DNA of 64,000 nucleotides from Umezawaea beigongshangensis (GTDB lineage Bacteria; Actinomycetota; Actinomycetes; Mycobacteriales; Pseudonocardiaceae): the NCBI RefSeq assembly GCF_016464305.1, contig NZ_JAEIOJ010000003.1:1-64000 (forward strand). The letters are read 5' to 3'. Positions 8,904 to 17,403 of the stretch are shown here, piece after piece. The notes under the pieces were generated by a model. The model was given only the letters and a program-made list of their open reading frames with translations. It ran no database searches and was not told the DNA's origin. How positions within the stretch are numbered: position 1 is the first letter of the stretch; every line of letters begins with the position of its first letter. The translations under genes and the position numbers were made by a program.

Positions 8904-9904
8904 GCGAGCACCTCCGCGCCCGCGATCCGGACGGGCACGCCGCCGCGCCGGGACTCCTCGCACGCCTCGGCCAGGCGCAGGCTGACCAGGCTGTCGCGCA
9001 CGGGTGAGGGGTTGCTCACGCCGCCCGCGACGACGTCCGCGAACACCGCCACCTCGTTGAGGTAGGCGCGGCGGAACCGCTCGGGGAAACCGGGGTAGGC
9101 GTCGGTGGCGACCGGTCCGCCGGGCTCCAGCGAGGTGAGCGGGGTGCGCGGGTCGAGTCCGGCGACGAGGCTGTCCCGGCTGCCGAGCACCTCGATGCGG
9201 TGGTCGTAGCCGAGCGGGTCGTGCCGCCCGCCGGACAGGACGGCGTGCGCGCCACCGGCGAACTTCAGCAGCACGACGGCGTTGTCCACGTCGTCGGCCG
9301 CCGCAAACGCGGGGTCGACCAGCACCGAGCCGGACGCGTAGACCTCGACGACCGGTTCGCCGAGGAGCCACGGCACGGCGTCGAGGTCGTGGATCAGCAG
9401 GTCGCGGAAGATGCCGCCGGACCCCGGCAGGTAGCCGGGGTCCGGCGGCCGCGCGTCGTTGCCGATGGCCCTGACCAGGTACACGTCCCCGACCTCACCG
9501 GCCCGCACGCGCCGGTGCAGTTCGGACACGGCCGGGTCGAACCGGCGCTGGAACCCGACCAGGACCGCCACCCCGGAGGACTCGACGTCCCGCACGAGCG
9601 CCCGCATCTCGGCGAGGTCGCTCGCGATCGGCTTCTCGCACAGGACGGGCACCCGAGCGGCGAGCGCCTCCCGCAGCAGCGCGGGGTGGGTGGTGGTGGG
9701 CGTGGCGAGCAGCACCCCGTCGCTGGCGGCCAGCAGCGCGGGCAGGTCGTCGACGCTCCGGGTGCCGGGCAGCGCGGCGGAGACCGCCGCCGCCCGGCCG
9801 GGCACCGGGTCGTGCAGCACCACCTCGTCGACCCGGTGCAGCGTCGTGAGGTTGGCCGCGTGCATGGTCCCGATCCTGCCGACTCCGGCGACTCCGATCC
9901 GCAT
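8900..9904 (-). CDS. iolG: Inositol 2-dehydrogenase IolG (Gfo/Idh/MocA family)
   Basis: NAD-dependent oxidoreductase that starts the pathway by oxidising myo-inositol to scyllo-inosose. The 334-aa protein opens with the Rossmann motif GVAGVGRIGTMHAANL and carries the family signature CEKPIA, with the DLLIHDLDAVPWLLG segment holding the catalytic Asp/His pair. It is the first gene of the operon; the ATG at 9904 has a GGAG site, and 40 bp upstream lies a palindromic operator. A scyllo-inositol dehydrogenase is possible, but the operon favours IolG. Confidence 0.92.
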   Translation of the reverse strand: MRIGVAGVGRIGTMHAANLTTLHRVDEVVLHDPVPGRAAAVSAALPGTRSVDDLPALLAASDGVLLATPTTTHPALLREALAARVPVLCEKPIASDLAEMRALVRDVESSGVAVLVGFQRRFDPAVSELHRRVRAGEVGDVYLVRAIGNDARPPDPGYLPGSGGIFRDLLIHDLDAVPWLLGEPVVEVYASGSVLVDPAFAAADDVDNAVVLLKFAGGAHAVLSGGRHDPLGYDHRIEVLGSRDSLVAGLDPRTPLTSLEPGGPVATDAYPGFPERFRRAYLNEVAVFADVVAGGVSNPSPVRDSLVSLRLAEACEESRRGGVPVRIAGAEVLA

Positions 9905-9944
9905 CCGCTCCGGTCTCCGTCCTGGGGGAAGGGGGTAGAGCTGT

Positions 9945-9956
9945 TAGAGCGCTCTA
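9945..9956. promoter_or_regulatory. LacI-family operator, perfect 12-bp palindrome
   Basis: TAGAGCGCTCTA is an exact inverted repeat with the central CG typical of LacI-family operators. It sits 41-52 bp upstream of the iolG start and about 87 bp upstream of the divergent LacI gene, so one site could control both. No other copy is evident in the window. Confidence 0.75.
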
Positions 9957-10042
9957 CTGACGAGCGCGTCACCAGGCTGTAACGTGGGTCACAGGGGTGT
10001 CAAGGGCGGATCTGCCGTGGCGACGCCGGAGCGGGAGGTGGC

Positions 10043-11038
10043 GTGGGCAGGCCGACCATGGAGGACGTCGCGCGGCGTGCGGGCGTCTCCCGCGCCCTGG
10101 TGTCGCTGGTGATGCGCGGATCGCCCAAGGTGAGCCAGACGCGGCGGGCCGCGGTGCAGCGCGCGGCGCAGGAACTGGGGTACTCCCCGCACGCGATGGC
10201 GCGCTCGCTGGCGAGCCGCACGTCGACCGTGCTCGGCGTGATGGTGTCGGACCTGCACAACCCCTTCTTCGCCGAGGTGATCGACGGGCTCGACGTGATG
10301 GCCCGCGAGCAGGGCTTCGACGTCATCATCAACACCGGGGGCCGCAGTCCGGCGCGGGAGCGGCGCGCGCTGACGAGCCTGCTGAGCTTCCGCCCCGCCG
10401 GGGTGGTGCTGCTCAGTCCCGTGGTGCCCTCCGCCGCGATCAGCAGCGCGGCGGCGCAGCTGCCCGTCGTGCTGGTGGCCCGCTCCTCGCGTCTGTCCGG
10501 TGTGGACACCGTGAACGACGACGGCGAGCAGGGGGGCGCGCTGGCCGTGGACCACCTGGTGTCGCTGGGCCACCGCCGGATCGCCCACCTCGACGGCGGA
10601 GAGGGCTCCGGCTCCGGAGCGCGCCGCCGCGGGTACCTGACCGCGATGGCCGGGCACGGGCTGCCCGCACGGATCGTGAGCAGCGAGTACACCGACGCGG
10701 CCGGCGCGCGGGCGGTGCGGGAGCTGCTGGCCGCGGGTGAGCTGCCCACGGCGCTGGTGGCCTGCAACGACCTCAACGCCGTGGGCGCCGTCTCGGCGCT
10801 GGAGGAGGCGGGGCTGCGCGTGCCGCGGGACGTGTCCGTCGTGGGGTACGACAACACCGCGCTGGCCGCGCTGCGGCACGTCTCGCTGACGACGGTCGAC
10901 CAGCCCCGCAACGAGATCGGCCGCCTGGCCGCCGAGTCGCTGCTGCAACGGGTGCGCGGTGAGCGGGCCCACCCGGCCCGTCACCTGCTGCACCCGTCGC
11001 TGGTGGTCCGCTCGACCACCGCCCCGCCACCGGACTAG
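10043..11038 (+). CDS. LacI-family transcriptional regulator, probable iol repressor
   Basis: A 331-aa regulator with an N-terminal LacI helix-turn-helix (MEDVARRAGVSRALVSLVMRG, about residues 6-26), the hinge-helix segment HAMARSLASRTS, and a periplasmic-binding-protein-like sensor domain (VLGVMVSDLHNPFF to VDQPRNEIGRLAAE). The GTG at 10043 is preceded by GGGAGG at a good distance. Divergent orientation to iolG and the palindrome between them indicate that it represses the inositol operon and perhaps itself, with an inositol-derived inducer. The inducer is not deducible from the sequence. Confidence 0.92.
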   Translation: MGRPTMEDVARRAGVSRALVSLVMRGSPKVSQTRRAAVQRAAQELGYSPHAMARSLASRTSTVLGVMVSDLHNPFFAEVIDGLDVMAREQGFDVIINTGGRSPARERRALTSLLSFRPAGVVLLSPVVPSAAISSAAAQLPVVLVARSSRLSGVDTVNDDGEQGGALAVDHLVSLGHRRIAHLDGGEGSGSGARRRGYLTAMAGHGLPARIVSSEYTDAAGARAVRELLAAGELPTALVACNDLNAVGAVSALEEAGLRVPRDVSVVGYDNTALAALRHVSLTTVDQPRNEIGRLAAESLLQRVRGERAHPARHLLHPSLVVRSTTAPPPD

Positions 11039-11168
11039 ACCTCCTTCTCCCCCGGCGTCGCGGGAGCCGCGGGGCGGCGGAGGACGGCGGCGTGGACGTC
11101 GTCGTGATCACGGCGGCTCCGGCCGGTCGGAGCGGCTCCACGTCTGGACGGGACGCCGACCAGCGCGC

Positions 11169-11600
11169 TCAGTCGTCGTGACCGCCGCGGCCCCGGCCGC
11201 GCTTGGTGATCGAGCGGCGCTTCTTCTCCGCGATGCGGCGCTCCTTCGCGCCCCGGCTCGGCTTGGTGGGACGCCGCACCGGCGGCGGTGGCGCCGCCGC
11301 GTCGCGCAGCAGCGCCGCCAGCCGCTCCCGCGCCGCCGCCCGGTTCTGCAACTGCGCCCGCTGCTCGCTCGACGCGATGGTGATCACGCCGTCGACCAGC
11401 CGGTTCGCCAGGCGCTCCAGCATCCTGGCCCGCAGGTGCTCCGGCACGGACGGCGAGGACGCCAGGTCGAACGACAGCTCGACCCGGCTGTCCGCCGTGT
11501 TCACACCCTGACCACCCGGCCCCGAGGAGCGGGAGAACCGCTCGCTCAGCTCCCCGGCCGGGATGGTCAGGGTGCGGGTCACGACGATGTCCTCTGGCAC
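11169..11600 (-). CDS. arfB: Alternative ribosome-rescue factor ArfB (peptidyl-tRNA hydrolase)
   Basis: Codon-independent release factor that frees ribosomes stalled on mRNA lacking a stop codon. The 143-aa protein has the GGQ catalytic motif at residues 29-31 in the context SSGPGGQGVN, matching ArfB/YaeJ. It has a strongly basic C-terminal tail (about residues 112-140, many Lys/Arg) that in the family inserts into the empty mRNA channel. It lacks the codon-recognition domain of RF1/RF2, which would make it more than twice as long. It is followed after 130 bp by the convergent LacI gene. Confidence 0.92.
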   Translation of the reverse strand: MPEDIVVTRTLTIPAGELSERFSRSSGPGGQGVNTADSRVELSFDLASSPSVPEHLRARMLERLANRLVDGVITIASSEQRAQLQNRAAARERLAALLRDAAAPPPPVRRPTKPSRGAKERRIAEKKRRSITKRGRGRGGHDD

Positions 11601-11609
11601 CCGCTCAGC

Positions 11610-12536
11610 CTAGAACCGCAGTTCCGGCAGCGTCACGACCTTTACCAGCTCCTCGAACGACAGCAGCGGCTGCACCGCCGTGAGGGTGGGCAGACCGTCG
11701 CCGCCGTCGTGCTCGGCGTACGCCCTCAGCGACGTCGCGGACGCCATCGCGTAGACCTCCGACCCGTCGGCCAGCTCGGTGCGCGCGATCCTCGCGCGCC
11801 GCTCGCCCGTGTCGATCAGGGCGAGCTGCACCGTCCGCCCACCGGCCGTCCGCTCCTCGCAGGAGGCGGCGTACGCGCAGTCGACCTCGCCGCTGTTCGC
11901 CCCCGGAGGTGCGACCTTCACGAAGAACTGCCCGGACTCGCCCGCGCCGTTCACCAGGTCCGCGGACACGTCGTACTGGTCGTCGCCCTCGATCTCGAAC
12001 GCGAGCGGATCACCGGAGCGCGACGGCGACGTCCGCGCGGTCAGCCCCGCCGGCACCTGCCAGTTCCCGGCCAGCACGGTGGTCAGCTCGGCCGCTCGCT
12101 CCGGCGTGAGCGGCGGGACGCAGGGTCTCGGCTCGCCGGTGGGGGTCGACCGCCCGCTCGATCCGGACGGCGGGCCGGTCGTGGGCGCACCGGTCCCGGA
12201 CGGCCTGCCCGTGGTCGGGACACCCGCCCCCGACGGCCGACCCGTCGTGAGCCCGGCGGGCCCGGACGGCGGTGCGCTGGACGACGCACCGGCGCACGGG
12301 ACGTCACCCGGTCCGGCCGGTCCCACCTCCAGCACCGGCCCGCCCGGCCCGGCCAGCGCCGCCGCGCCGAACACGAGCGCCACGACGGCCGTCCCCCCGG
12401 CGGCGGCGGCCGCGGCCCGGCGACGGCGCACCCGGCTCCGCCCCCGGCGGATCAGGTCGGCGGTGGAGATCCCCAGCGGCGGTTCGCGGTCGAACGCGGA
12501 CCACAGCGCGGCGGTGACGTCCTCGTCCTGGTTCAC
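11610..12536 (-). CDS. Membrane protein paired with SigE-type sigma factor (anti-sigma-like)
   Basis: A 308-aa single-pass protein: a cytoplasmic N-terminus of about 45 residues ending in an Arg-rich stop (SRVRRRR), one Ala-rich membrane helix (about 46-66), a Ser/Pro/Gly-rich linker with repeats of the type TTGRPSG, and an extracytoplasmic C-terminal domain. The GTG at 12536 overlaps the sigma-factor stop as GTGA, so the two are translationally coupled. It has no HxxxCxxC anti-sigma motif, so it may act as a sensor or envelope partner rather than a classical anti-sigma factor. A second pair of the same design lies at 46144-47461. Confidence 0.7.
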   Translation of the reverse strand: MNQDEDVTAALWSAFDREPPLGISTADLIRRGRSRVRRRRAAAAAAGGTAVVALVFGAAALAGPGGPVLEVGPAGPGDVPCAGASSSAPPSGPAGLTTGRPSGAGVPTTGRPSGTGAPTTGPPSGSSGRSTPTGEPRPCVPPLTPERAAELTTVLAGNWQVPAGLTARTSPSRSGDPLAFEIEGDDQYDVSADLVNGAGESGQFFVKVAPPGANSGEVDCAYAASCEERTAGGRTVQLALIDTGERRARIARTELADGSEVYAMASATSLRAYAEHDGGDGLPTLTAVQPLLSFEELVKVVTLPELRF

Positions 12537-13039
12537 GGCTGCTCCTCGTACACCGGCCGGGCGCCGACGAGGAGCCGGCGCAGCGCGCTCAGCCCCTTCG
12601 AGGCCTGGCTCTTGACGGTTCCCTCGGACAGGCCCAGGAGCTGCGCGGTCTCCGTGACGCCCAGGTCCTCCCAGTACCGGAGCACCACGGCGGCGCGCTG
12701 GCCCGGTGCGAGCCGCGCCAGCGCCGCGCGCACGTCCAGTCCCTCGGCCAGACCGTCCCGGTCCACCGCCACGTCCGGCAGTTCCTCCACCGCGGTCTCC
12801 CTGCGGCGGAACGCGCGCCGGGAGTCGTCGATGGACGCGCGGACGAGGATCGTGCGGACGTAGGCGTCCACAGCTCCGTGGCGGTGCACCCCCGGCCACG
12901 CCACGTACAGCTTCGTCAGCGCGGTCTGCACCAGGTCTTCGGCGCGGTGCCAGTCACCGCACAACAGGTACGCCGTGCGGCGCATCACCAGCGCGCGTGC
13001 GTCCACGTAGGCCGCGAACTCGTCGTCGCGTTCGGACAC
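12533..13039 (-). CDS. SigE-family ECF RNA polymerase sigma factor
   Basis: A 168-aa extracytoplasmic-function sigma factor of the actinobacterial SigE family. Region 2 is visible as YLLCGDWHRAEDLVQTAL (about residues 25-42) and region 4 as the helix-turn-helix LLGLSEGTVKSQASKGL near the C-terminus. The GTG at 13039 has a GGGAGG site at 13045-13050. A strong hairpin ends exactly at that site (see 13050-13085). It is co-translated with the downstream membrane protein. Targets cannot be predicted from this window. Confidence 0.92.
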   Translation of the reverse strand: MSERDDEFAAYVDARALVMRRTAYLLCGDWHRAEDLVQTALTKLYVAWPGVHRHGAVDAYVRTILVRASIDDSRRAFRRRETAVEELPDVAVDRDGLAEGLDVRAALARLAPGQRAAVVLRYWEDLGVTETAQLLGLSEGTVKSQASKGLSALRRLLVGARPVYEEQP

Positions 13040-13049
13040 GTCGGCCTCC

Positions 13050-13085
13050 CCTCGGTCGCCGCTTGATACGGCGCGGCGACCGAGG
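13050..13085 (-). terminator. 13-bp perfect stem hairpin between purM and the sigma gene
   Basis: The arms 13050-13062 and 13073-13085 are exact inverted repeats around a 10-nt loop. It starts 34 bp after the purM stop and ends at the ribosome site of the ECF sigma gene. It probably terminates purFM transcription, and in read-through RNA could also restrict sigma-factor translation. There is no U-run, as usual for actinobacterial terminators. Confidence 0.65.
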
Positions 13086-13118
13086 AGGTTGCCTCTGGGG
13101 AGGTCGCCCCCGGGGAGA

Positions 13119-14198
<1,080 letters not shown>

Positions 14199-14231
14199 GG
14201 AACGTGCTCCATCGTGGGGGGACATCTGGCT

Positions 14232-15767
14232 TCAGGGCCGACGCAGAGCGTCCTCGGCACCGTACCCGCTCGGCAGGACGGGAGCCGCCGAGCCCGCCAC
14301 GCCCCGGACGCCCTCCAGCAGGTGCTTGCCGATGAGCGCGTCCTCCGGGAGCGGGATCGGGTACTCGCCGTCGAAGCACGCGGAGCACAGCCGCGTCTTC
14401 GGCTGCTCGCTCGCCGCGATCAGCTGCTCCAGCGACACGTAGCCCAGCGAGTCGGCGCCGACGGACCGGCGCACGCCGTCCATGTCGAGGCCGTTGGCGA
14501 TGAGCTCCGCGCGGGAGGCGAAGTCGATGCCGTAGAAGCACGGCCACTTCACCGGCGGCGACGCGATGCGGACGTGCACCTCCAGGGCGCCGGCCTCGCG
14601 CAGCATCCGCACGAGCGCGCGCTGCGTGTTGCCGCGCACGATCGAGTCGTCGACGACGACGAGGCGCTTGCCGCGGATGACGTCGCGCAGCGGGTTCAGC
14701 TTGAGGCGGATGCCGAGCTGGCGGATCGTCTGCGAGGGCTGGATGAACGTGCGGCCCACGTAGGCGTTCTTGACCAGGCCGGAGCCGTAGGGGATGCCGG
14801 AGGCCTGGGCGTAGCCGATGGCGGCCGGGGTGCCCGACTCGGGCACCGGGATCACCAGGTCGGCCTCGGCGGGGTGCTCGATCGCCAGGCGGCGGCCGAT
14901 CTCCACGCGGGTGGCGTGCACCGAGCGACCGGCGATGCTGGTGTCGGGGCGCGCCAGGTAGACGTACTCGAACAGGCAGCCCTTGGGCTCCGGCGTGGCG
15001 AACCGCGAGGAGCGCAGGCCGTCGGCGTCGATGGCGATCAGCTCGCCGGGCTCGACCTCGCGGACGAACGACGCGCCCACGATGTCCAGCGCCGCGGTCT
15101 CGCTGGCGACGACCCAGCCGCGCTCCAGGCGACCGAGCACCAGCGGGCGCACGCCCTGCGGGTCGCGGGCCGCGTAGAGGGTGGACTCGTCGGAGAACAC
15201 CAGGCAGAACGCGCCGCGCAGCGTCGGCAGCAGGTTCATCGCGGCCTGCTCGATGCCGATGTCGGCCGCGGTGGCCGCGATCAGGCCGCACACCAGGTCG
15301 GAGTCGGTCGTCGCGCCGTGGCGCATGTCGACCCCGGCCTCGCGGGCCTGCTCCAGCAGCTCGGCCGTGTTGACCAGGTTGCCGTTGTGGCCGAGCGACA
15401 GCCCGGAACCGGCGGCCGTCGTGCGGAACGTCGGCTGCGCGTTCTCCCACGTGGTGGAGCCGGTCGTGGAGTAGCGGCAGTGCCCGACGGCGACGTGGCC
15501 GCGCAGCGACGAGAGCACCTGCTCGTCGAAGACCTGGCTGACGAGCCCGAGGTCCTTGAAGACGACGACCTGGCTGCCGTCGCCGACGGAGATGCCGGCC
15601 GCCTCCTGACCGCGGTGCTGGAGGGCGTAGAGCCCGTAGTAGGACAGCTTGGCGACCTCCTCGCCAGGAGCCCAGACGCCGAAGACGCCACACTCCTCGC
15701 GGGGATCGTTCTCGGGCTCTTCGGAAACGAGCTGTCCGGATCCAGCGACTGACTGGTCGGCTACCAC
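14232..15767 (-). CDS. purF: Amidophosphoribosyltransferase PurF
   Basis: Committing enzyme of purine synthesis, 511 aa. A 25-residue propeptide precedes Cys26 of CGVFGVW, the nucleophile of the class II glutaminase domain. The phosphoribosyltransferase domain carries the PRPP loop VVVDDSIVRGNT. Four cysteines in KGC, WPC and CSAC occupy the positions of the structural iron-sulfur cluster ligands of the Bacillus-type enzyme, so this is the clustered, propeptide-bearing class. The GTG at 15767 has a GAGGGAG site. It is the first gene of a purF-purM unit. Confidence 0.95.
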   Translation of the reverse strand: MVADQSVAGSGQLVSEEPENDPREECGVFGVWAPGEEVAKLSYYGLYALQHRGQEAAGISVGDGSQVVVFKDLGLVSQVFDEQVLSSLRGHVAVGHCRYSTTGSTTWENAQPTFRTTAAGSGLSLGHNGNLVNTAELLEQAREAGVDMRHGATTDSDLVCGLIAATAADIGIEQAAMNLLPTLRGAFCLVFSDESTLYAARDPQGVRPLVLGRLERGWVVASETAALDIVGASFVREVEPGELIAIDADGLRSSRFATPEPKGCLFEYVYLARPDTSIAGRSVHATRVEIGRRLAIEHPAEADLVIPVPESGTPAAIGYAQASGIPYGSGLVKNAYVGRTFIQPSQTIRQLGIRLKLNPLRDVIRGKRLVVVDDSIVRGNTQRALVRMLREAGALEVHVRIASPPVKWPCFYGIDFASRAELIANGLDMDGVRRSVGADSLGYVSLEQLIAASEQPKTRLCSACFDGEYPIPLPEDALIGKHLLEGVRGVAGSAAPVLPSGYGAEDALRRP

Positions 15768-15818
15768 CGACGACTCCCTCGTGACGGGGGTGGGGCTTCA
15801 CGCCGAGTGTATGTGGAG

Positions 15819-15839
15819 GAGGGGGGTGGGTACCCCCTC
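15819..15839. terminator. 7-bp GC hairpin upstream of purF
   Basis: GAGGGGG at 15819-15825 pairs with CCCCCTC at 15833-15839 around a 7-nt loop. It lies between the end of the small lipoprotein gene (15882) and the purF start, and may terminate that operon or form part of the purF leader. I see no PurR box or guanine-riboswitch core in this 114-bp gap. Confidence 0.4.
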
Positions 15840-15881
15840 GAACCCCCGCCGGACGTGACGAAACGCACTGCTGACCGCCTC

Positions 15882-16208
15882 TCACGGGCGGCGGCAGGGA
15901 CCGATCGTCGTCTTCGGGTCGACGCCGTCGAACCCGTTGTCGTCCGTCTTGGTGACGGTGCACACGACCGTGTCGCCGACCGCGGTCCCCTCGGGGAACT
16001 GGTCGAGGTCCGCGCCCTCCGGGGACATCAGCCCCAGCCCGTTCTCGTCCTGGGCGACGTCCATGACCACGTGGGCCTGAACCGGCTTCCCCATCGACTC
16101 CCCCGGCGGGGAGATGCGGGTGACGGTGAAGCGCACGTCCTCCTCGTGGTGGGAGGAGCAGGCCGTGAGGATCGCCGCGGCCACCAGGACCGCCGCCACC
16201 GCGCGCAT
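15882..16208 (-). CDS. Small putative lipoprotein, 108 aa
   Basis: A secreted lipid-anchored protein of unknown role. The signal peptide MRAVAAVLVAAAILTAC ends in a lipobox with the cysteine at residue 17. The mature part (about 90 residues) begins SSHHEED and has two more cysteines (VVCTV and GPCRRP), which could form one disulfide. The ATG at 16208 overlaps the stop of the preceding gene by one base (TGATG), so it is co-translated with the MDMPI-family protein. I do not recognise a named domain. Confidence 0.75.
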   Translation of the reverse strand: MRAVAAVLVAAAILTACSSHHEEDVRFTVTRISPPGESMGKPVQAHVVMDVAQDENGLGLMSPEGADLDQFPEGTAVGDTVVCTVTKTDDNGFDGVDPKTTIGPCRRP

Positions 16209-16939
16209 CACGCGAGCCGGAGCGCGCGACGGACGGCGGCGTCCCCCTCGGCGGGCAGCTCCACCCTCCCCCACAGCCCGTAGAAGAGGATCTGCGCCTG
16301 CCCCCGCACCACCAGGTCGGCCTGCTCACCGGGAGCGGCGGCGCGGATCTCGGGCACGGAGCCCGGCGCGAGCGCCACGAACCACGACTCGGGCACGTCG
16401 GTGCAGCGCACGACGGCCGTGCCGGTGACGTCGGGCGGGGAGTCGGTCGTCCACCGGGCGGCGAGCAGCGTGCCCAGCGCCTCGTCGATCCCGTCGACGG
16501 CCTGGTCGGCGTCGGTCGGCACGAGGGTGCGCAGCGCGGCCTGCGCGTCGAAGCGGCGCAGGGTCAGCTCGTGGGCGATGCGCCGGTGCCACACCTTCGC
16601 GAGGTCCGGCGCGGCGGGCGAGAACGTCCACACCGGCCGGTTGCCCGCAACGGCGGGCAGCACCTCGGCCGCCGCGGCGAGCTGGGCGTCCAGGTAGGAC
16701 AGCGGCACGACGCCCACCGGCGCCGGAGGCGGCACGAGCTGCACCGGGCTGCCCGTGCGCAGGTGCTCCAGCGACGTCTCCAGGAACCGCGCCACGTGCA
16801 GCGTCAGCTCGGTGAACGTCCAGCCGGGACAGTTCGGCACCGGCGCGGCCGGATCGGCCGTGCCGACCGCCTCGCGGAACATCGCCGACTGCTCGGCGAA
16901 CACCCCGGTCCAGCGCTGCGCGGTCCACCCTGCGGACAC
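16208..16939 (-). CDS. Maleylpyruvate isomerase-like, mycothiol-dependent (MDMPI/DinB) family protein
   Basis: A 243-aa soluble protein of the actinobacterial MDMPI family. Its N-terminal four-helix region includes PVPNCPGWTFTELTLHVARF and the metal-binding-type histidine segment WHRRIAHELTLRRFDAQ; a C-terminal SCP-like domain begins around TGTAVVRCTDV. Members are usually called mycothiol-dependent isomerases or DinB-like enzymes, but most have no known substrate. I chose the GTG at 16939 because GGAGGAGG lies at the right spacing; the upstream extension lacks one. Confidence 0.8.
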   Translation of the reverse strand: MSAGWTAQRWTGVFAEQSAMFREAVGTADPAAPVPNCPGWTFTELTLHVARFLETSLEHLRTGSPVQLVPPPAPVGVVPLSYLDAQLAAAAEVLPAVAGNRPVWTFSPAAPDLAKVWHRRIAHELTLRRFDAQAALRTLVPTDADQAVDGIDEALGTLLAARWTTDSPPDVTGTAVVRCTDVPESWFVALAPGSVPEIRAAAPGEQADLVVRGQAQILFYGLWGRVELPAEGDAAVRRALRLA

Positions 16940-17085
16940 CTGGTGCCTCCTCCGTCCGGTTGCCACGTCCGGATCATCGTGCCGCACGAACCCGCCGTCC
17001 GTGCGCGGAACCGGGCAGGACGCCGACGCGTCGCAGTCGTGGCCGTCGCGGTGGCGGCCGATCCTCGGCCGGAGTGGGGGACGAA

Positions 17086-17403
17086 GTGTTCGACGTCGAG
17101 CCCGAGCGGTTGCGCGCCGCGGCGAAGGACTTCCACAGCGGGTCGGACGCGGTGTCCGACGCCGCCGAGATGATCTCCCTGCTCCGGCTGGACGCGAGCG
17201 CGCTCGGCGCGGTGGACGCGGCGGCGGAGTTCGCCGACGCGCTGGCGCGGTTCACCGGCGAGCACGGGGAGGACCTGCGCCGCGGCGCGGTCTGGGTCGG
17301 CGGCACGGCCGAGAACCTCATCAGCGGCGCCGACGCCTACGAGCGCCTGGACAGCAGCGGCGGGCAGAGCATCCGCGGTGTCGTCGGCGGAGGTGCGGCG
17401 TGA
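17086..17403 (+). CDS. EspC-like ESX secretion-associated protein, 105 aa
   Basis: A small helical protein beginning MFDVEPERLRAAA, the pattern of the ESX-1 secretion-associated (EspC/DUF2580-like) family. Near its C-terminus it carries YERLD (Tyr85, Asp89), matching the YxxxD/E type VII export signal. The GTG at 17086 follows a purine-rich site; an in-frame GTG at 17074 is an alternative. Its stop overlaps the start of the hydrolase gene as GTGA, so the pair is translationally coupled and may be secreted as a heterodimer. Partnership is inference from position and from the motif. Confidence 0.78.
   Translation: MFDVEPERLRAAAKDFHSGSDAVSDAAEMISLLRLDASALGAVDAAAEFADALARFTGEHGEDLRRGAVWVGGTAENLISGADAYERLDSSGGQSIRGVVGGGAA

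Noticed and set aside
16960-17085. Extended N-terminus for the EspC-like protein
   Set aside because: Upstream codons are Arg-rich and precede the natural MFDVEPERL start; the GTG at 17086 has a better ribosome site.
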